From: Corynebacterium halotolerans YIM 70093 = DSM 44683
GTDB taxonomy: Bacteria > Actinomycetota > Actinomycetes > Mycobacteriales > Mycobacteriaceae
Assembly (NCBI RefSeq): GCF_000341345.1
Contig: NC_020302.1
Coordinates: 848,075 to 912,074, forward strand
Direction of reading: 5' to 3'
DNA length: 64,000 nucleotides
Shown here: positions 41,340-50,401 of the stretch, piece after piece
How the letters are laid out: each line of letters starts with the position of its first letter
How positions within the stretch are numbered: position 1 is the stretch's first letter
Position numbers and translations under genes: made by a program
The notes under the pieces: model-generated
The model's input: the letters and a program-made list of their open reading frames with translations, nothing else
What the model was told of the DNA's origin: nothing
The model's database searches: none

Positions 41340-42145
41340 CAGACCGCGACCTTGCCCTTGATCAGCGGGTGCGGGTCGTAGCCCACCACTGAGATGTCGT
41401 CGAAGGTGTAGTCGAAGATGCTGTCCGCCCTGCGCAGCTCGAGCTGCGGGTAGGGGCGCGGTTCGCGGGTGAGCTGCTCGGCCACCTGCTCGCGGTGGTT
41501 GTCGTAGATGTGGCAGTCGCCGCCGGTCCAGATGAACTCCCCGACGTCGAGCCCGGCCTGCTGGGCGAACATGTGCGTCAGCAGGGCGTAGGAGGCGATG
41601 TTGAAGGGCACGCCGAGGAACATGTCCGCGCTGCGCTGGTAGAGCTGGCAGGACAGCTTGCCGTCGGCCACGTACAGCTGGAACAGCAGGTGGCACGGCG
41701 GCAGGGCCATGTTCTCCAGCTCGGAGACGTTCCAGGCGGAGACGATGTTGCGGCGCGAGTCCGGGTTGTTCTTCAGCGTCTCCAGCGCCTGCGCGATCTG
41801 GTCGATGTGACGGCCGTCGGGGGTGGGCCAGCTTCGCCACTGCACGCCGTAGACCGGGCCGAGCTCGCCGTCGGAGTCGGCCCACTCGTTCCAGATGCGG
41901 ATGTTGTTGTCCTGCAGCCACCGCACGTTGGAGTCGCCGCGCAGGAACCACAGCAGCTCGCCGACCACCGAGTGGAAGTGCACCTTCTTGGTGGTCAGCA
42001 GGGGGAAGGAGTCGGCGAGGTTGTAGCGCAGCTGGGCACCGAACACACTGGTGGTGCCGGTGCCGGTGCGGTCGCCCTTCTCCGCGCCCTCATCGACGAT
42101 GCGGCGCAGCAGGTCCTCGTAGGGGGTGGGGATGGAGGCTGTCAT
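41339..42145 (-). CDS. thyA: Thymidylate synthase
   Basis: A 268-residue ThyA that makes dTMP from dUMP and methylene-tetrahydrofolate. The catalytic cysteine is C151 in [13 protein letters not shown]. Also seen are the phosphate-binding [12 protein letters not shown], the [20 protein letters not shown] block and GDCHIYDNH. It leads the thyA-folA-mrx1 operon. ATG 42145 follows TACAGT by 7 nt (intervening CGGGGGC), a probable leaderless start. Confidence 0.97.
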   Translation of the reverse strand: MTASIPTPYEDLLRRIVDEGAEKGDRTGTGTTSVFGAQLRYNLADSFPLLTTKKVHFHSVVGELLWFLRGDSNVRWLQDNNIRIWNEWADSDGELGPVYGVQWRSWPTPDGRHIDQIAQALETLKNNPDSRRNIVSAWNVSELENMALPPCHLLFQLYVADGKLSCQLYQRSADMFLGVPFNIASYALLTHMFAQQAGLDVGEFIWTGGDCHIYDNHREQVAEQLTREPRPYPQLELRRADSIFDYTFDDISVVGYDPHPLIKGKVAV

Positions 42146-42172
42146 GCCCCCGACTGTACCGCCCGATGCCGG

Positions 42173-43660
42173 TTATGCCCCGATCTCCCAGGTGTGCACC
42201 GGTTCGCCGGTGGCCTGGTGCTTCAGGTACAGCTGCAGCGTCTCCGCCAGGGCGGCGCGTCGTTCGGGGGAGTCGGGGACCGTGGCACGGGGATCGAGGG
42301 CCTTGAGGGTGCGCAGCTGCCAGGTGGCCCCGTTCCGACGGGTCCGGGCACGCTCACCGATGATGCCGAGGTAGCGGTCGATCAGCTCCTCGTCGACCTC
42401 CAGCGACCGCAGGCCGGCGCGCGCCTGGTCGAGCAGGTGTCCACCGATGAGCTCGGCGACGTCGAGCCGGCCGAGCGTGGGCCAGGTCAGGCGGGAGAAC
42501 AGCCCCGAGCGGGCGCCGGCGAGGAAGTTCTGCTCGGCCTCGGGGAAGGTCAGCCGCGACCACACCGGTCGGGTCTCCTCCGCGAGGTACTTGACCAGTC
42601 CGTAGTAGAAGGCTGCGTCGGCGACCATGTCGACGACGGTCGGCCCGGCCGGCAGCAGGCGGTTCTCCACCCGCAGGTGCGCCAGATCCTCACTGGGGGC
42701 GTAGATGGGGCGGTTCCAGCGCCATACCGTGCCGTTGTGGAGGTTGAGGTAGTGCAGGGCCGGGGAACTGCCCTGCATCATCGGGGTGCCGGAGGCCTCC
42801 CGGGGTTCCGGGATCAGCGGGGAGAAGTAACGGACGTTCTCCTCGAAGAGATCGAACACGCTGGTGATCCAGCGTTCGCCGAACCAGACCCGGGGACGCA
42901 CCCCCTGGGCCACCAGTTCCCGGGTGCGGGTGTCGATCGACTGGGTGAAGACCGGGATGCGGCTCTCGTGCCACAGCTTCCGGCCCAGGAAGAGCGGGGA
43001 GTTCGCGCTCAGCGCCAGCTGGACCCCGGCGATGGCCTGGGAGGCGTTCCAGGCGTCGGCGAAGCGGTGCGGGGCCAGCTGCAGGTGCAGCTGCATGGAG
43101 GTGCACGTCGACAACGGCGCGATGTCGGCGAAATCGTGGAGGCAGTGTTCCTTACCGGAGAGGTCGATGCGCACGAGCTCGCCCCGGCTCTGCATGACGG
43201 AGTTGTTCAGCGCCCGGTAGCGGTTCTCCGGGGTCATCCACTCCGGGTCCCCGAGGAATTCCGTGGTGACGGTCGGCAGGGTACCGACCATGGCGACATT
43301 TGCGCCGGTCGCGGCGGCGGCCTTGTGCACCTCGTCGAGGCGGGCGGTGATCCCGTCCTGCAGGATCTGCAGCCCGTCACCGGCCACGCTCAGGGGCGGG
43401 TGGTTGAGCTCGACGTTGTAGCTGCCGACCTCCGACTGGTATTCGTCCCCGAGGTTGGCCAGGACCTCCCGGTTGAGCCGGAGTGGCTGCATGTCCGCGT
43501 CGACGAGATTGAGCTCCAGTTCCAGGCCGATCGTGCCCCGGTCGACGAACTCGGCCTTCTGGAGGTGGTGGTCAAAGAGTTCCAGGTCCGCCCCGAGCCG
43601 TTCGCGGTACTTCGTCCGCTGCTGGGGGGTGTAGTGCTGTGAGGATACGGCGTCGCCCAT
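42173..43660 (-). CDS. GCS2-family glutamate-cysteine ligase-like (carboxylate-amine ligase) protein
   Basis: A 495-residue protein of the GCS2/YbdK superfamily. Family motifs are FVDRGTIGLELELNLVDADM near residue 36, then VGSYNVELNHPPLSV, TSMQLHLQLAP, ALSANSPLFLGRKL, and the late HLRVENRLLPAGPTVVDMVA, together building the ATP/glutamate site. Corynebacteria use mycothiol rather than glutathione, so the true acceptor amine is unknown. The start at ATG 43660 follows TATCTT by 6 nt (intervening GGGGGC). The frame is open further upstream, but that part lacks family similarity. Confidence 0.8.
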   Translation of the reverse strand: MGDAVSSQHYTPQQRTKYRERLGADLELFDHHLQKAEFVDRGTIGLELELNLVDADMQPLRLNREVLANLGDEYQSEVGSYNVELNHPPLSVAGDGLQILQDGITARLDEVHKAAAATGANVAMVGTLPTVTTEFLGDPEWMTPENRYRALNNSVMQSRGELVRIDLSGKEHCLHDFADIAPLSTCTSMQLHLQLAPHRFADAWNASQAIAGVQLALSANSPLFLGRKLWHESRIPVFTQSIDTRTRELVAQGVRPRVWFGERWITSVFDLFEENVRYFSPLIPEPREASGTPMMQGSSPALHYLNLHNGTVWRWNRPIYAPSEDLAHLRVENRLLPAGPTVVDMVADAAFYYGLVKYLAEETRPVWSRLTFPEAEQNFLAGARSGLFSRLTWPTLGRLDVAELIGGHLLDQARAGLRSLEVDEELIDRYLGIIGERARTRRNGATWQLRTLKALDPRATVPDSPERRAALAETLQLYLKHQATGEPVHTWEIGA

Positions 43661-43706
43661 GCCCCCAAGATAGCCACATTTCGGGCGCGGGCGGCGGCGG
43701 GCGAGG

Positions 43707-44465
43707 TCAGTAGCGGCCGTGGGCCTCGAGATACCCGGCGGCCAGGGCCAGGATGTCATCGGCCACCTCGGGGCGGCAGATGAGCAGGTCCGGCAGGTAG
43801 GTGTCGCGGTTGTTGTAGCTCAGCTCGGTGCCGTCGAGGCGGGAGCAGTGCAGCCCGGCCGCCCGGGCCACGCCCACCGGGGCGGCCGAGTCCCACTCGT
43901 ACTGGCCGCCGGCGTGGACGTAGGCGTCGTAGTCGCCCAGCAGCACGTGCATGGCCTTGGCGCCGGCGGAGCCGAGGGGGACGGTCTCGAAGCCCAGCTT
44001 CCCGGCGATGTGATCGGCCACCTGCGGCGGGCGGTTGTGGGAGATGGTGATCTTCCGGGCGAACGGGCCGGAGACGGCGCGCGCCTCGTCGGAGTGGAAG
44101 ACCACGCCCAGATCCGGCAGGGCGACGGCCGCGTGCGTGGGCTGGCCGTCCTCCACCAGCGCGATGTGCACGGCCCAGTCCTGGCGGCCGGTGGCGAACT
44201 CCTTGGTGCCGTCGAGCGGGTCGATGATCCAGACCCGGTCCTTGCTCAGCCGCTTCGGGTTGTCGGCGGCCTCCTCGGAGAGGAAACCGTCCTCGGGGCG
44301 GTGCTGCTCGAGAACGCGCGCGATCCAGTTCTGGGCGAGGTCGTCACCGGCGTCCCCGAGGTTGCGTCCGCGCAGCAGTCCGACGGTCCGCACGCCCTTG
44401 AGGATATCGCCGGTGCCCTGCGCCAACAGGGAGGTCAGGCGGGCGTCGTCAATCTGGGCAGTCAT
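43707..44465 (-). CDS. cysQ: Inositol monophosphatase-family 3'(2'),5'-bisphosphate nucleotidase (CysQ-like)
   Basis: A 252-residue magnesium-dependent phosphatase. The metal/substrate motifs are LSEEAAD, WIIDPLDGTKEFATGRQDW and EWDSAAPVGVARAAG. The GTKEF version of the second motif is typical of CysQ, which hydrolyses 3'-phosphoadenosine 5'-phosphate produced in sulfate assimilation, rather than of true inositol monophosphatases. ATG 44465 follows TACAGT by 7 nt. It is divergent from lhr with only 34 bp between start codons. Confidence 0.88.
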   Translation of the reverse strand: MTAQIDDARLTSLLAQGTGDILKGVRTVGLLRGRNLGDAGDDLAQNWIARVLEQHRPEDGFLSEEAADNPKRLSKDRVWIIDPLDGTKEFATGRQDWAVHIALVEDGQPTHAAVALPDLGVVFHSDEARAVSGPFARKITISHNRPPQVADHIAGKLGFETVPLGSAGAKAMHVLLGDYDAYVHAGGQYEWDSAAPVGVARAAGLHCSRLDGTELSYNNRDTYLPDLLICRPEVADDILALAAGYLEAHGRY

Positions 44466-44472
44466 GTCACCG

Positions 44473-44494
44473 ACTGTACCGCCCCGGTTAGAGT
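44473..44494. promoter_or_regulatory. Divergent -10 boxes of cysQ and lhr
   Basis: ACTGTA at 44473-44478 is TACAGT on the minus strand (7 nt before the cysQ ATG). TAGAGT at 44489-44494 lies 5 nt before the lhr ATG. Each -35 region must lie within the other gene, so the two promoters probably interfere. Confidence 0.55.
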
Positions 44495-44499
44495 TGGGC

Positions 44500-47400
44500 A
44501 TGGCCAAAAACATCCTCGAGCGCTTCCGTCCGCAGGTGGCCACCTGGTTCGAGGAGGTGTTCGCCGCCCCCACCGCCGTGCAGGACCGCGCGTGGCAGGC
44601 GATCTCCGGCGGCGGCAACGCTCTCGTCGTCGCGCCCACCGGCTCGGGCAAGACCCTCGCCGCGTTCCTGTGGGCCCTGAACTCCCTGGTGGAACGGGAG
44701 GGGCAGACCGCCCTACCGGTGGGCGGGGACACCGGAGCCGGTGGCCACGGCGGGGTGAAGGTGCTCTACATCTCCCCGCTCAAGGCACTCGGCGTCGACG
44801 TCGAGAACAACCTGCGCGCCCCGCTGACCGGCATCGCGCGCGTGGCCGACCGGCTGGGACTCGACCAGCCGGACGTCTCCGTGGCGGTGCGCTCCGGTGA
44901 CACCCCGCAGGCCGAGCGCAACCGGCAGGTCCGCCGGCCCCCGGACATCCTCATCACCACGCCCGAGTCCGCCTACCTCATGCTGACCTCGAAGGCCGGC
45001 GCCATCCTGAAGGGCGTCGACACCGTCATCATCGACGAGATCCACGCGCTGGCCGGCACCAAACGCGGCGTGCACCTGGCCCTGACCCTCGAGAGACTGG
45101 AGCGCCTGGCGAACCGACAGGTCCAGCGCATCGGCCTGTCCGCGACGGTCCGCCCGCTCGACACCGTGGCCAACTTCCTCGGCGGCGACCGGCCGGTGGA
45201 GATCATCGCCCCGGCCTCGGAGAAGAAGTGGGAACTCAACGTCCACGTCCCGGTCGAGGACATGTCGGATCTGCCCGTGCCCGAGGAGGGATCCACCATC
45301 GGCGAGGCCGTCATCGACGACCCCCTCGGCCTCACGACCCCGCTCGACGACGCACCCCCGCAGGAGTCGGCTCTGCCGGCGCAGAAGTCCATCTGGCCGT
45401 TCATCGAGTCCGAGGTCTACGCCGAGGTGATGGGGGCGCGTTCCACGCTGGTCTTCGTCAACTCCCGCCGCACCGCCGAGCGTCTGACCAGCCGACTCAA
45501 CGAGCTCTACGCCCTCGAACACGACCCCGACTCACTCTCGCCCACGCTGCGTCGCGACCCCGCACAGCTGATGAAGCAGGTGGATGTCGCCGGCAAGGCG
45601 CCCGCGGTCATCGCCCGCGCCCACCACGGCTCGGTGTCCAGGGACGAGCGCGCCATGACCGAGCAGCTGCTCAAGGAGGGCGCGCTCAAGGCCGTGGTGG
45701 CCACCTCCTCGCTGGAGCTGGGCATCGACATGGGGGCGGTCGACCTGGTCATCCAGGTCGAGTCGCCGCCCTCGGTGGCCTCCGGCCTGCAGCGGGTGGG
45801 TCGCGCCGGGCATTCCGTCGGTGCGGTGTCGGCCGGGTCGATGTACCCGAAGCACCGCACCGACCTCGTCCAGTCCGCCGTCACCGTCGAACGGATGCGG
45901 GCGGGACTGATCGAGGAGCTCAAGGTGCCGTCCAATCCACTGGACGTGCTCGTCCAGCAGACCATCGCGGCGGTCGCGGTGGAGGACCTCGACGTCGACG
46001 AGTGGTACGCGGCCGTCCGCCGCGCCTGGCCCTACCGAGATCTGGCCCGCGACGTCTACGACTCCGTCATCGACCTGGCCTCCGGGGTCTACCCGTCCAC
46101 GGATTTCGCCGAGCTGCGTCCCCGGGTGGTCTTCGACCGCGTCACCGGGGTCATGTCCGCCCGGCCCGGCGCGCAGCGCGTGGCGGTCACCTCCGGGGGC
46201 ACCATCCCGGACCGCGGCATGTTCGGGGTGTTCCTCCTCGGCGGGGAGGGCACCCCGCGCCGGGTGGGCGAGCTGGACGAGGAGATGGTCTACGAGTCCC
46301 GCGTGGGCGATGTGTTCACCCTGGGTGCCACGAGCTGGCGGATCGAGGACATCACCCGCGATCAGGTGCTGGTGACGCCGGCGCCGGGGCACACCGGCCG
46401 CCTGCCGTTCTGGACCGGCGATCAGGCGGGCCGACCCTTCGAGCTGGGTCAGGCACTGGGGGCCTTCCGCCGGGAGGTCCACGGTGATCCGGACCGTGCC
46501 GGAGGGCTGGGTCTGGACGGCAATGCGCGACACAACCTGGTGGCCTATCTTGCCGAGCAGGCGGAGGCGACCGGCATCGTGCCGGACGAGCGGACCCTGG
46601 TGCTCGAGCGCTTCCGGGACGAGCTCGGCGACTGGCGCGTGGTGCTGCACACGCCCTTCGGCCGGGGCGTCAACGCGGCCTGGGCGCTGGCCGTCGGCGC
46701 GCGGGTGGCGGAAACCACGGGCATGGACGCGCAGGCGGTCGCAGGTGACGACGGCATCGTCCTGCGCCTGCCGGAGGGGGAGCAGGAACCCGACGCCTCC
46801 CTGTTCCTCTTCGACGCCGACGACATCGCCGACCTGGTCACCGAGCAGGTGGGCAATTCCGCGCTGTTCGCCTCCCGCTTCCGGGAGTGCGCCGCCCGTG
46901 CCCTGCTGCTGCCGCGGCGCAACCCGGGCAAGCGCGCGCCCCTGTGGCAGCAGCGCCAGCGGGCCGCCCAGCTGCTGGACGTGGCGCGCAGGTACCCGAG
47001 TTTCCCGATCATCCTGGAGACCGTCCGCGAGTGCCTCCAGGACGTCTACGATCTTCCGGCCCTGACGGGGGTGTGCCGCGATCTGGGGCACCGCCGCATC
47101 CGTATCGCGGAGGTCACCACGGAACAGCCCTCCCCGTTCGCCTCGACGCTGTTGTTCAACTACACCGGCGCCTTCATGTACGAGGGTGATTCTCCGCTGG
47201 CGGAGAAACGCGCCGCGGCACTGGCCCTGGATCCGTCGCTGCTGGCGAAGCTGCTGGGCACCGTTGAATTGCGCGAGCTGCTGGACCCGGAGATCATCGC
47301 GGAGGTCCACACCCAGCTGCAGCGCACCGCCGAGGGCCGCCGGGCCCGGACCTCCGAGGAGCTGGCGGATGTGTTGCGCATCCTCGGCCCGGTGCCCGTC

Positions 47401-49299
47401 GAGGAGCTTCCCCTGCACTGCGAGTTCGACGATCCGCGGGCCGTCGCGCGCGCGAACCTCGCCGGCCGCGTGATGGAGGTGCGCATCGGCGGGCGGGAGC
47501 ACCTGGCCCAGGTGTCCGATGCGCCCCTGCTGCGCGACGGCCTCGGCGTGCCGGTCCCGCCCGGCGTGCCCGCCCAGGTGGACACGGTCGTCGACGCCCT
47601 CGACCAGCTCACCGGCCGCTGGACGCGCACCCGTGGCCCCTTCACCGTCCGGGAGCTGGCGCACGCCTTCGGGCTCGGGGTCGGTGCCGCGCACACGGCG
47701 CTGCGATCGCTTCTCGACGCCGGGCAGGTCGTCGAGGGCCGTTACCGGCAGGGCGTGGAGGAGCAGGAGTACTGCGCCGCCGAGGTGCTCAGGATCATCC
47801 GCTCCCGTTCGCTGGCCGCCGCCCGCGCGCAGACCCGGCCGGTCACCCAGTCCGCCTTCGCGCGCTTCCTGGTCGACTGGCAGCAGGTCGCGCCCGTCGG
47901 CCAGCGGCCGGTGCTGCGGGGCGCCGACGGCGTGTTCACCGTCCTGGAGCAGCTGGCCGGGGTGCGCCTGCCGGCGAGCGCCTGGGAGTCACTGATTCTG
48001 CCCGCCCGGGTCGGCGACTACACCCCACTGATGCTCGATGAGCTGACCTCCTCGGGTGAGGTGCTCATCGTCGGCGCGGGCACGGCCGGGACCCGGGATC
48101 CGTGGCTGATGCTGCTGCCGGCCGACTACGCCGCCCAGCTGGCCCCGCCGGTCGAACCGGAAGGGATGACCGGCGTGCAGGAGTCCGTGCTGGGAATTCT
48201 GCGCCGCGGGGGTGGTTTCCTCTTCTCCGACCTGCTCGCCGAGGTCACCGGCGAGGACCTCGGGCTGATCGACGGCCAGGTCACGCCTGAGCAGCTGCGC
48301 GAGGCGCTGTGGGGGCTGGTGGAGGCCGGGTTGGTCAGCCCCGACGGTTTCGCGCCCGTCCGGGCCCGGCTGGCGGGAGGCGCCACCGCCCACCGCACCA
48401 AGCGCCGCCCGGCGCGCTCGCGGCTGCGCATGGGGCGCACGAGCTTCGCGCAGGAGACGCGGGCGTCGAGAGGCACCACCCCGCCCGACATGGGCGGACG
48501 CTGGGCGCTGAGCGTCCCGGCGGCCACGGATGCGACGACCCGCTCGCTGGCCCACGGTGAGGCGTGGCTGGACCGCTACGGCGTGGTCACCCGCGGTTCG
48601 GTCGTGGCCGAGGACGTACTCGGCGGGTTCGCGCTGGCCTACAAGGTGCTCTCCGGATTCGAGGAGTCCGGCAAGGCGATGCGCGGCTACCTCGTCGAGG
48701 GGCTCGGCGCGGCGCAGTTCTCGACGCCCGCGGTCATCGACCGGCTGCGCGGACTCAATGACACCCCGGATGTGCAGGGCTGGCCCTCGGGGGCGGCCGA
48801 ACCGGCCGGGCACGTGCTCGCCGCCGCGGACCCGGCCAACCCCTACGGCGCGGCGCTGCCGTGGCCGGACAAGGGGCCCACCCGGGGTGCCGGCGCGCTC
48901 GTCGTCCTGGTCGACGGCCTGCTGCTCGCGCACGTCACCCGGGGCGGACGCACCTGCACGCTGTTCCTGGACTCCCTGCCCGCCGGACTCGAGGCCGGGG
49001 ACGGGGAACTGGTGGGGCTGGTCGTCCACGCGCTGTCCGACGCCGTGGAGCGCGGGCTGATGACCCCGCTGACCGTGGAGAAGCTCAACGGTGCGCCCGT
49101 CTTCGAGTCCCCGCTGCTGCCGCTGCTGCGGGAGGCCGGGGCCGGTGTCACGCCGAAGGGGGTGCGCATCGGCGGTCGCACGGCCGCCCCACGCTCGCCC
49201 ACGCGCGGACGCAGCGTGACGGAGGCGATCGAGGACCTGAGTTTCGATGACCCGCCGCGGGACAGCCCGCCGCGGTTCGCCCCGCGCCGCCGCCGGTGA
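44500..49299 (+). CDS. lhr: Lhr-type ATP-dependent DNA helicase (long form)
   Basis: A 1599-residue superfamily 2 helicase, the full-length form found in actinobacteria and gamma-proteobacteria. Motifs: Q-type TAVQDRAWQAI, Walker A APTGSGKT (45-52), VLYISPLKALGVD, TTPESAYLMLTS, DEIHALAGTKRG, GLSATVRPLDTVA, SSLELGIDMGAVDLVIQVES and QRVGRAGHSVGAVS (motif VI). The remainder carries the winged-helix and Lhr-specific beta-barrel domains and a large C-terminal region. Mycobacterial Lhr is a 3'-5' translocase that unwinds RNA:DNA hybrids and is induced by DNA damage. nei follows, as in mycobacteria. The start is ATG 44500, 5 nt after TAGAGT. Confidence 0.95.
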   Translation: MAKNILERFRPQVATWFEEVFAAPTAVQDRAWQAISGGGNALVVAPTGSGKTLAAFLWALNSLVEREGQTALPVGGDTGAGGHGGVKVLYISPLKALGVDVENNLRAPLTGIARVADRLGLDQPDVSVAVRSGDTPQAERNRQVRRPPDILITTPESAYLMLTSKAGAILKGVDTVIIDEIHALAGTKRGVHLALTLERLERLANRQVQRIGLSATVRPLDTVANFLGGDRPVEIIAPASEKKWELNVHVPVEDMSDLPVPEEGSTIGEAVIDDPLGLTTPLDDAPPQESALPAQKSIWPFIESEVYAEVMGARSTLVFVNSRRTAERLTSRLNELYALEHDPDSLSPTLRRDPAQLMKQVDVAGKAPAVIARAHHGSVSRDERAMTEQLLKEGALKAVVATSSLELGIDMGAVDLVIQVESPPSVASGLQRVGRAGHSVGAVSAGSMYPKHRTDLVQSAVTVERMRAGLIEELKVPSNPLDVLVQQTIAAVAVEDLDVDEWYAAVRRAWPYRDLARDVYDSVIDLASGVYPSTDFAELRPRVVFDRVTGVMSARPGAQRVAVTSGGTIPDRGMFGVFLLGGEGTPRRVGELDEEMVYESRVGDVFTLGATSWRIEDITRDQVLVTPAPGHTGRLPFWTGDQAGRPFELGQALGAFRREVHGDPDRAGGLGLDGNARHNLVAYLAEQAEATGIVPDERTLVLERFRDELGDWRVVLHTPFGRGVNAAWALAVGARVAETTGMDAQAVAGDDGIVLRLPEGEQEPDASLFLFDADDIADLVTEQVGNSALFASRFRECAARALLLPRRNPGKRAPLWQQRQRAAQLLDVARRYPSFPIILETVRECLQDVYDLPALTGVCRDLGHRRIRIAEVTTEQPSPFASTLLFNYTGAFMYEGDSPLAEKRAAALALDPSLLAKLLGTVELRELLDPEIIAEVHTQLQRTAEGRRARTSEELADVLRILGPVPVEELPLHCEFDDPRAVARANLAGRVMEVRIGGREHLAQVSDAPLLRDGLGVPVPPGVPAQVDTVVDALDQLTGRWTRTRGPFTVRELAHAFGLGVGAAHTALRSLLDAGQVVEGRYRQGVEEQEYCAAEVLRIIRSRSLAAARAQTRPVTQSAFARFLVDWQQVAPVGQRPVLRGADGVFTVLEQLAGVRLPASAWESLILPARVGDYTPLMLDELTSSGEVLIVGAGTAGTRDPWLMLLPADYAAQLAPPVEPEGMTGVQESVLGILRRGGGFLFSDLLAEVTGEDLGLIDGQVTPEQLREALWGLVEAGLVSPDGFAPVRARLAGGATAHRTKRRPARSRLRMGRTSFAQETRASRGTTPPDMGGRWALSVPAATDATTRSLAHGEAWLDRYGVVTRGSVVAEDVLGGFALAYKVLSGFEESGKAMRGYLVEGLGAAQFSTPAVIDRLRGLNDTPDVQGWPSGAAEPAGHVLAAADPANPYGAALPWPDKGPTRGAGALVVLVDGLLLAHVTRGGRTCTLFLDSLPAGLEAGDGELVGLVVHALSDAVERGLMTPLTVEKLNGAPVFESPLLPLLREAGAGVTPKGVRIGGRTAAPRSPTRGRSVTEAIEDLSFDDPPRDSPPRFAPRRRR

Positions 49300-49576
49300 G
49301 CTGAACTGGGCGGATCGGGGAAGGTGATCTGCGGCACCCCCGAAGTGAGGGTAACTGCCCACTGGAGTGGGAGACCTCGGAAAGAAATTTGACGGAGAAA
49401 ATCTAGTATCTGGAGCGGGGGTTGCAGAGGCCGTCACGGTCTTTCCCCCGGTGCACGATGCCTGCCCCGCGTCGGGAGGAAGACCGCGGCTTCCGTAGTA
49501 AGGGGGACCCGACGGGCGCCGGAACGGGCACCGGGGAAAGACCGTGGCGGGTCCACGAGCGGGTACCTTATGGTCC

Positions 49577-50401
49577 ATGCCCGAAGGTGATTCCGTCCTC
49601 CAACTGTCCCGGCGTCTGCAGTTCATGGTCGGTCGCGAGGTGGTGGGAACCTCCCTGCGCGTGCCGTCCGTGGCCACCATAGACTTCACCGGCACACACG
49701 TCGATCGGATCTGGCCCTATGGCAAGCACCTGTTCATGCAGTTCGGCCGCCGCGTCCTCCACACCCACCTGAAGATGGAGGGCACCTGGTCCATCCAGCT
49801 CAAGGGCGACCGCTGGCGCAGGGCCGGGCACACCGCGCGGGTGGTGCTCGACCTCGAGGGGGCACCTCACCCGCGCCCCATCGAGGTGGTCGGCCACGAC
49901 CTCGGCCTGGTGGAGGTCTTCGGCGTCGACGACTACCACGACCGGGTGGGCCATCTCGGCCCCGACGTCCTCGGCGAGGAGTGGGAGGCCGGTGGCCGGG
50001 CGGAGGCGCGGCGGCGTCTGCTCGCGCGGCCGTCGCGACCCGTCGGCACCGCGCTGCTCGACCAGAAGAACCTCGCCGGGGTGGGCAACGAGTACCGCGC
50101 CGAGATCTGCTTCCTGTGCGGGGTGCATCCGGCGACGCCCGTCGGCGACGTCGACATCGACGAGATCCTCGATGTCACGCGCCGGGTGATGTGGGACAAC
50201 CGGCTCGCGCCCCTGCGGGTGACCACCGGGGTGCGCCGGGCGGGGGAGAGCACCTACGTCTTCGGCCGCAACCACCGGCCCTGCCGGCGCTGCGGGAGCC
50301 TCATCCGGCAGGATTTTCTCGGTGGCGTCGACCGCGGGGGCGACCCGGACGAACTCGAGCGGGTCATCTGGTGGTGCCCGGTGTGCCAACCGGGGGCATG
50401 A
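49577..50401 (+). CDS. nei: Fpg/Nei-family DNA glycosylase (endonuclease VIII-like)
   Basis: A 274-residue base-excision glycosylase. After Met removal the N-terminus is PEGDSV, with the catalytic proline and glutamate as in Nei. The conserved lysine lies in THLKMEGTWS. The helix-two-turn-helix segment is LLDQKNLAGVGNEYRAE. The C-terminal zinc finger has four cysteines (CRRCGSL and WWCPVCQ). It removes oxidised pyrimidines. It follows lhr after a 277-nt gap; ATG 49577 lies 7 nt after TACCTT. A further TAGTAT near 49408 could be a second promoter. The stop abuts the stop of the convergent dedA gene. Confidence 0.93.
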   Translation: MPEGDSVLQLSRRLQFMVGREVVGTSLRVPSVATIDFTGTHVDRIWPYGKHLFMQFGRRVLHTHLKMEGTWSIQLKGDRWRRAGHTARVVLDLEGAPHPRPIEVVGHDLGLVEVFGVDDYHDRVGHLGPDVLGEEWEAGGRAEARRRLLARPSRPVGTALLDQKNLAGVGNEYRAEICFLCGVHPATPVGDVDIDEILDVTRRVMWDNRLAPLRVTTGVRRAGESTYVFGRNHRPCRRCGSLIRQDFLGGVDRGGDPDELERVIWWCPVCQPGA

